Position numbers and translations under genes: made by a program. The notes beneath the pieces are model-generated. The model worked only from the letters and a program-made list of their open reading frames with translations, was not told where the DNA came from and did no database searches. A stretch of 64,000 nucleotides of DNA from DAOPYU01 sp942493245 (lineage in GTDB: Bacteria; Sumerlaeota; Sumerlaeia; UBA8349): positions 5,580,001-5,644,000 of the forward strand of contig OW818685.1 in NCBI GenBank assembly GCA_942493245.1. The letters are read 5' to 3'. Each line of letters opens with the position of its first letter. Positions within the stretch are counted from its first letter, which is position 1. This document shows positions 59,716 to 64,000 of the stretch, piece after piece.

Positions 59716-62220
59716 CTATTTCTCGGTCAGCCTCACCTTCACCGTTTCGCCCGGGGTGAGGGTCAGTTTGCGGATCGGTTTGTCGCCCTGGGTGATGGAA
59801 AGTTCCAGTTTATCCCCGGTCGCCCCTTCGGTGGTCTCCCCCGCCCGCTTCACCACCAGATCGAACCTTGTTCCGAACGCGTGGACCTTTCGCAGCGCCA
59901 TGGTGTCCCACCCCTCGGGCAGGCGGGGCGTGCATTCGAACGCGCTCAGGCCGATGGGGCGCATGCCGAACAGGCCTTCGGTGTAAACTCGGCAGTAGAG
60001 CGCGCTCTCCGCCGACAGGTGACGCTGTCCCCCTTCGGGGTAGGCCTCGACCGCGTAGGGCACGTGCCCGCCCAGGAGACGGCGCTGCGAGTAGGCCTGG
60101 AGGTGGTCCATCCCCTCCTTGAGGGCGCCGGCGGCCAGGACGCCGCGCAGGGCGTAGAGGGTCGAGCGGTCCCAGAAGTCCGGTTTCCCGGCCTGGGTGG
60201 CGAGGCCGTCCTTCGTCCAGAGCCGCTCGGAGAAGAGCGCCTGGATGGTCCCCGCCTGCCGGTCGAAGATGCCGACCGTGAGCGGTACGCAGATCCACGC
60301 GCGCAGCACGTCGTTTTCCTTGTAGTAGCGGTAGGTGTCGAACCCTTCGACCTTCGCGCCGAAGAAGCGTTCGATGGCCTGGCGCAGGGCGCTGGCGCGT
60401 TCGGCGTAGGACTGGAGCAGCTTTTCATCCTTGCCCAGGTCGCGCCCAAGCGCTTCGGCGCTGCGCAGGGCATCATAGGCCAGCGCGGCGGTGCAGAGGT
60501 TCGCCTTGCCGGCGGGGAAGCGGCCCTCGAGTTCGTCCGAGTCGGAATCAATCACCCCGTCGGCGTTGGTCTTGCGCTTCAGGTACTCGAGGCACCACTC
60601 GATGAGCGGCCAGAGTTCCTCGGCGGTCTTGCGGTCGCCGTTGGCCAGACAGAAACGCGCGGCGCCGTAGGCGATCATGGCCTGGTCGCCGCGGTCCCCC
60701 GCGCCGTTCCAGAAGCTGTCCCCCTCGGCGACGATGGACGAGGGGATGGGTTTGTACTCGGGGTTCATGAACCTGGCGAACATGCGGTAGCTGGTGAGGG
60801 CCGACTCGACGCCGCCCTGGTCACCCAGAAACGCAAAGAATGGATTGGCGTACTCGGCCTGATCGTTGGCCCAGATGGCCGCGTAGTAGGTGCCGCCGCC
60901 GGGACCGTGCATCAGGCCGCCCTTCGTCGCATAGATGCTTTCGGCGGCGCGGATCTTGGCGAACGCGAACGCGCGGTTCAGCACCGGGTCGGGCGTTTCG
61001 AGGATGAGTTTGTCCGCCAGCGAGGCGAGGAACTCGCGCCGCTTCGTTTCTTCGGGCGCGGCCTCAAAGGAGGCGCAGGCGTGACCGCTCGCCTCGGCCT
61101 GGGCGTCCTCGCGGCGGCCGTTGATTGCTACAGCGCATTCAGCCACGGTCTTCGGTTCCAGTGTCAGTTCGGTCTTCCCCGTGAAAAGCGTCTCCAGGCG
61201 ATAGACGCCATATTCCCCCTTCGACGCATCGGTTGCCACCTTGAGGGCGGGCGGTGTGACCGTCAGGCGAATTGCGCGGTCGCCCGTGTTGCGGAAGACG
61301 ATCCGTTCGATCAGCATCGGCTTCTCCACCGACGGAAGGATGCGGCGCTCGATGTCAAGCCCCTCGGGTGTGGCGCTGCGAATGGTCAGGATGCCGTCGA
61401 GAGTCATTTCGTAGGGTTTCTCGCTCGCGATGGGCTGGCCCTCCACGAGAATTTTCGGTTCGGTCTCGGGGCCGAACTCGCGCACCAGCGAGGCGTGCGT
61501 GTCGTTCGGGATGGTGCGCAGCATCGGCCAGACCATCTTGCGCTTCAGCGTCAGGCACCCCTGCGCGTCCACACCGTAGCGCACAATGCCCGACACGCGC
61601 CGCCCGCTCATCTCGACGTGGTCCTCGTGGGGGAGGAACGCGTCCTTGCGGACGTCCCAGACGATGTCCCCCTTTTCTCCCAGACTCCACCGCTTTTCCG
61701 GTTCCTCGGCGGGTTTGGGTTTCGCGCCGTCGGCCATCTCAAGGGCCGCATCGGCCCAGTCGGCATGGTCGAAGCGGATGCCGTCGCCCGCGTCGCCGGT
61801 CAGGAGGATGAGGGTCTTGACTCCCTGGAGGTTCGCTTCGAGTTTGCGCGCCTTGTCGGCGGCCTTCATCACGCCGCTGCGGACGAGTTCTTTCCCGTCG
61901 CCCATGACGATAAACTCAACCGAAGCCGCCGGGTCGGACACGTCGTCGTCCACGCCGACCGTTGCGGAGAAGCGTTCGCCCTTCCCGCCCAGGTCCAGAA
62001 TGTACTGTCCCTGCGCGTGGGTCCCGACACCGTGTTCGAACTTCAGTCCCTCGATTGTGAGCGGTGCACCGCCGACGCTCTTGCGCGCCTGCGCTTTCCC
62101 CCACCCGGACGTGAAGGTCGAGAGGTCGAGTTCGTCGAGCCAGACGCGCTCGGCGGCGGAGGCCATCGAGGCGGTCGCGAGTGTCCACAGAAGAATCGAG
62201 ACAAGAGAGAGCCGTTTCAT
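59716..62220 (-). CDS. Secreted NPCBM-containing (alpha/alpha)6-barrel glycoside hydrolase
   Basis: About 834 residues from ATG 62220 (AAAGGAA nine bases upstream); the signal peptide ends ASAAERV. An NPCBM carbohydrate-binding domain covers about 25-145 (VWLDELDLSTFTSGWGKAQA, FEHGVGTHAQGQYILDLGGK, FSATVGVDDDV, DHADWADAALE). A beta-sandwich follows at about 160-430. The catalytic-type (alpha/alpha)6 barrel covers about 450-770 (MHGPGGGTYYAAIWANDQAEYANPF, GDRGDQAMIAYGAARF, DGVIDSDSDELEGRFPAGKANLC, SAESALYCRVYTEGLFGMRP). A small C-terminal strand domain closes the protein. The acidic residues WANDQAEY and DELEGRF are in places used for catalysis in related barrels. Substrate not known; it fits the plant-polysaccharide set of this window. 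Confidence 0.82.
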   Translation of the reverse strand: MKRLSLVSILLWTLATASMASAAERVWLDELDLSTFTSGWGKAQARKSVGGAPLTIEGLKFEHGVGTHAQGQYILDLGGKGERFSATVGVDDDVSDPAASVEFIVMGDGKELVRSGVMKAADKARKLEANLQGVKTLILLTGDAGDGIRFDHADWADAALEMADGAKPKPAEEPEKRWSLGEKGDIVWDVRKDAFLPHEDHVEMSGRRVSGIVRYGVDAQGCLTLKRKMVWPMLRTIPNDTHASLVREFGPETEPKILVEGQPIASEKPYEMTLDGILTIRSATPEGLDIERRILPSVEKPMLIERIVFRNTGDRAIRLTVTPPALKVATDASKGEYGVYRLETLFTGKTELTLEPKTVAECAVAINGRREDAQAEASGHACASFEAAPEETKRREFLASLADKLILETPDPVLNRAFAFAKIRAAESIYATKGGLMHGPGGGTYYAAIWANDQAEYANPFFAFLGDQGGVESALTSYRMFARFMNPEYKPIPSSIVAEGDSFWNGAGDRGDQAMIAYGAARFCLANGDRKTAEELWPLIEWCLEYLKRKTNADGVIDSDSDELEGRFPAGKANLCTAALAYDALRSAEALGRDLGKDEKLLQSYAERASALRQAIERFFGAKVEGFDTYRYYKENDVLRAWICVPLTVGIFDRQAGTIQALFSERLWTKDGLATQAGKPDFWDRSTLYALRGVLAAGALKEGMDHLQAYSQRRLLGGHVPYAVEAYPEGGQRHLSAESALYCRVYTEGLFGMRPIGLSAFECTPRLPEGWDTMALRKVHAFGTRFDLVVKRAGETTEGATGDKLELSITQGDKPIRKLTLTPGETVKVRLTEK

Positions 62221-62641
62221 TTGAAGAATTCCTTTCATACGGGCGGAACCGTTCCTGAGGGGAGCAATACATTCTGGATTTCCAGAATCCGGGGACGAGC
62301 GCGCGAAATCCGCCCTGGAGAACCCTGAAAAACATCTTCCGTTCAACGCGGACAGGACGATCCCGTTCCCAATTTATCATTCGATACGCTAACCGAAACG
62401 CCCCCACTCCGCAACGCTATTTCTCGTGGAGAAAAAGCCTTTGAACCTCCGCAAGTGGAGTAGGAGTTGAAATCCCCGTCCGGAAAAGGAATCTACCTGG
62501 CCCCGCTCTGTTTTCCTTCGTCACCGCAAGGGCCGATACGGGAATCGCGGTCACTCGGAGGTCCAACCTACAATACCTGCCTGCGCGGTCTCCTTCCCTG
62601 GGGCCGCCGTCTCACCTTGCCGCGAAAGAAAGCTCTCGCCC
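62221..62641. other. Intergenic region before the second phage-like block
   Basis: About 420 bases with no clear gene. TACAAT at 62569-62574 could be a -10 box but lacks a good -35 partner. A strong purine-rich site (GAAAGAAAG) precedes 62642. Confidence 0.4.
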
Positions 62642-62995
62642 ATGCGCCCCTACCGCGAAATCCTCGAAGACCTCGACCGCCTCTGGACGCTTGCCCAGGT
62701 CCAGGCCGAATGTTATTTCACCAGCCCGTCCCCGGAATCCCCTCTGTCCGACCTCAAGGACCTCAACACCGCCGTCACTCTGCTCAAGCGCATTCAGGAC
62801 GCCCGCCGCGCGCTGAATCTCGATACCCTGAAACTGGAGAGTTCCCCCACCCATGACCGAGAATCCACCCTCCAAAGACCCGATGCGGATGACATCGACC
62901 GAGTTTCACGAATACTGGAACGCCTCCTGGCCGAAGAGCGGGATGTACTCGGAAACGGAGACCCTTCGGAAGAACCCGGCTCTGAACTCGAATGA
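62642..62995 (+). CDS. Small helical protein before the terminase, possible small terminase subunit
   Basis: 117 residues. It is acidic and helical: PYREILEDLDRLWTLAQVQAECYF, LKDLNTAVTLLKRIQDARRAL, then a variable linker and DDIDRVSRILERLLAEERDV. No membrane segment. The position directly upstream of the terminase large subunit, 22 bases away, and the size fit a small terminase subunit or phage packaging accessory protein, but no helix-turn-helix is obvious. The terminase frame is open back to an ATG at 62853 inside this gene; the helical composition here favours this frame in the overlap. Confidence 0.6.
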   Translation: MRPYREILEDLDRLWTLAQVQAECYFTSPSPESPLSDLKDLNTAVTLLKRIQDARRALNLDTLKLESSPTHDRESTLQRPDADDIDRVSRILERLLAEERDVLGNGDPSEEPGSELE

Positions 62996-63017
62996 AGAGC
63001 CGCCCCCGATTTCCGGG

Positions 63018-64000
63018 ATGCCCGTCCCTGAAACAACCGAACCGATCGCCTCGCTCGTCCTCCTGATGCGGCGCCGCTGCGAGACGGATATCCGACTCTT
63101 TGCCGAGTATTTCTTCGCGCATCTGCTGGGGCGGCGCGCGGGACGGTTGCATCGGGAACTTTTCGACCTCTGGAAGCGCAGTCGCGCGCGCGGAAACATC
63201 GAATCGCGTCCGGGACGACGCCTCGCGCTCGCCGCGCCTCGTGGAGCCGCCAAGTCCACCCTCAAGACACTCCTCTTTCCGATACACGCCACCCTTTACC
63301 AGATCGAGCGCTACATCGTCATCCTTTCCGCCACGCTCAAACAGGCCCGGCAGCGCCTGCACAACATCCGATCCGAACTCGAAACAAACGAACTGCTCAA
63401 AGCCTTCTACGCCGGGGAATTGACGCAGTGGAACACGCGTACCCGCGATTCCCTCGAGATCAACGAAGTCCGCCTGGACGCCTATTCTGCCGGGATGGAG
63501 ATCCGCGGAATCGCCCACCGTCAGTGGCGTCCCACCCTCGTCCTCCTCGACGATGTCGAGGATTCCCAAGCGGTCCGGAACGTCGAACGCCGCGAACGGT
63601 TGCTTCAGTGGTACAACGAAGTGATCGAGAATATCGGGGACAGCTATACGGCGGTCGAGATCGTCGGGACGCTCCTCCATCCCGACTCGCTCCTGGCGCG
63701 TCTTCTCGCGCGTCCGGATTTCCAGAGCCGGACGTTCCGCTCCATCGAACAGTTCGCCGAGCGCGCCGACCTCTGGGATCAGTGGCGCGACCGCTTCACC
63801 AACCTCGACGATCCCGAACGCGAACAGACGGCTCGCCTCTTCTTCAACCGGAACCGCAACGAGATGCTGCGCGGCGCGCGCGTCCTCTGGCAGGACAAGG
63901 AGGACTACTACGACCTCATGGTCCAGCTGGTCACCAAGGGCCGCGCCGCCTTCTTCAAGGAAAAGCAGAACGAACCCGCCGCCGCGCAGGACTCCTTCTT
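63018..64000 (+). CDS. Phage-type terminase large subunit, 3' end beyond the window
   Basis: The first 327 residues are visible. The ATPase domain starts after LFAEYFFAHLLGRRAGRLHRELFDLWKR. The P-loop is LAAPRGAAKSTLKTL, followed by YIVILSATLKQARQRLHNIRSEL. Walker B is LVLLDDVEDSQAVRNVERRE, and EIVGTLLHPDSLLARLL is the coupling motif III region. The chain continues to VTKGRAAFFKEKQNEPAA, the entry to the RNase H-like nuclease domain. It packages DNA into phage or gene-transfer-agent heads. Composition matches the chromosome. The start could also be the ATG at 62853 in frame, but 63018 begins the conserved region. Head genes would be expected beyond 64000. Confidence 0.88.
   Translation, partial: MPVPETTEPIASLVLLMRRRCETDIRLFAEYFFAHLLGRRAGRLHRELFDLWKRSRARGNIESRPGRRLALAAPRGAAKSTLKTLLFPIHATLYQIERYIVILSATLKQARQRLHNIRSELETNELLKAFYAGELTQWNTRTRDSLEINEVRLDAYSAGMEIRGIAHRQWRPTLVLLDDVEDSQAVRNVERRERLLQWYNEVIENIGDSYTAVEIVGTLLHPDSLLARLLARPDFQSRTFRSIEQFAERADLWDQWRDRFTNLDDPEREQTARLFFNRNRNEMLRGARVLWQDKEDYYDLMVQLVTKGRAAFFKEKQNEPAAAQDSF

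Noticed and set aside
62853..63017. Upstream in-frame ATG as terminase start
   Set aside because: It overlaps the helical C-terminus of the preceding gene, has poor ribosome-site spacing, and encodes a non-conserved 55-residue extension. It remains possible.
1..64000. tRNA, rRNA, toxin-antitoxin pairs, integrase or attachment sites
   Set aside because: None could be recognised by eye in the intergenic regions. A covariance scan would be decisive for tRNA.

Overview
This is a GC-rich bacterial chromosome segment with strong GC preference at third codon positions. It reads like a free-living, diderm, polysaccharide-degrading bacterium: lipoproteins and signal peptides, a PG-anchoring OmpA domain, a GspA/ExeA-type ATPase, PspA, IspH (non-mevalonate isoprenoids), bacterial-type MnmE, FolE, FolP and TopA. 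The taxon cannot be fixed from this window. GH140-, GH2- and GH106-like hydrolases, PQQ-propeller exoproteins, a tricorn-like protease and a corrinoid methyltransferase cluster suggest a PVC- or Sumerlaeota/Hydrogenedentota-like lineage; that is inference.

Layout. 0-2.3 kb: tail of a Lys/Ala-rich protein with its terminator, then an intact IS1380-family insertion sequence with matched inverted ends and a 5-bp target duplication. 2.3-6.3 kb (minus): corrinoid protein, URO-D-family methyltransferase, DUF1638 protein and hybrid histidine kinase, tightly overlapped as one operon. 6.6-10.4 kb (plus): ABC-2 exporter ATPase and permease plus a membrane-anchored partner. 10.9-13.2 kb (minus): birA-mnmE. 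13.6-18.1 kb (plus): an apiosidase-like hydrolase and two tandem-duplicated PQQ-propeller proteins. 18.2-25.0 kb (minus): GH2 beta-galactosidase, a zinc-finger/TPR lipoprotein, and a fused IspH-UbiA protein. 25.3-30.3 kb (plus): a phage-like tail and lysis block without head genes or integrase. 30.5-39.7 kb (plus): ExeA-like ATPase overlapping folE, topA with a histone-like tail and five zinc fingers, and a tricorn-like protease.

40-48.4 kb (plus) holds the most interesting block: PspA, a membrane- and peptidoglycan-anchored NMT1-OmpA fusion, a Tau/Ssu-type permease and ATPase, a membrane coiled-coil protein and a tandem AAA ATPase. I read it as a candidate envelope-stress module built around an ABC importer. 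48.4-53.4 kb is a lower-GC accessory stretch with two related pseudopilin-domain membrane proteins, a tandem GIY-YIG-like membrane protein and the TPR tail of a chimeric GH106 rhamnosidase. 56.6-62.2 kb (minus): folP, an ankyrin exoprotein and an NPCBM-containing glycosidase. 62.6-64 kb (plus) starts a second phage-like block with a terminase large subunit running off the window.

Noncoding space is rich in dispersed repeats: a constant-length 180-181 bp element (three copies plus a fragment), five heptanucleotide arrays, and several nested palindromic elements. I saw no tRNA, rRNA, CRISPR array or integrase. Many long antisense frames mirror the real genes because of the GC-rich codon usage and were left out.
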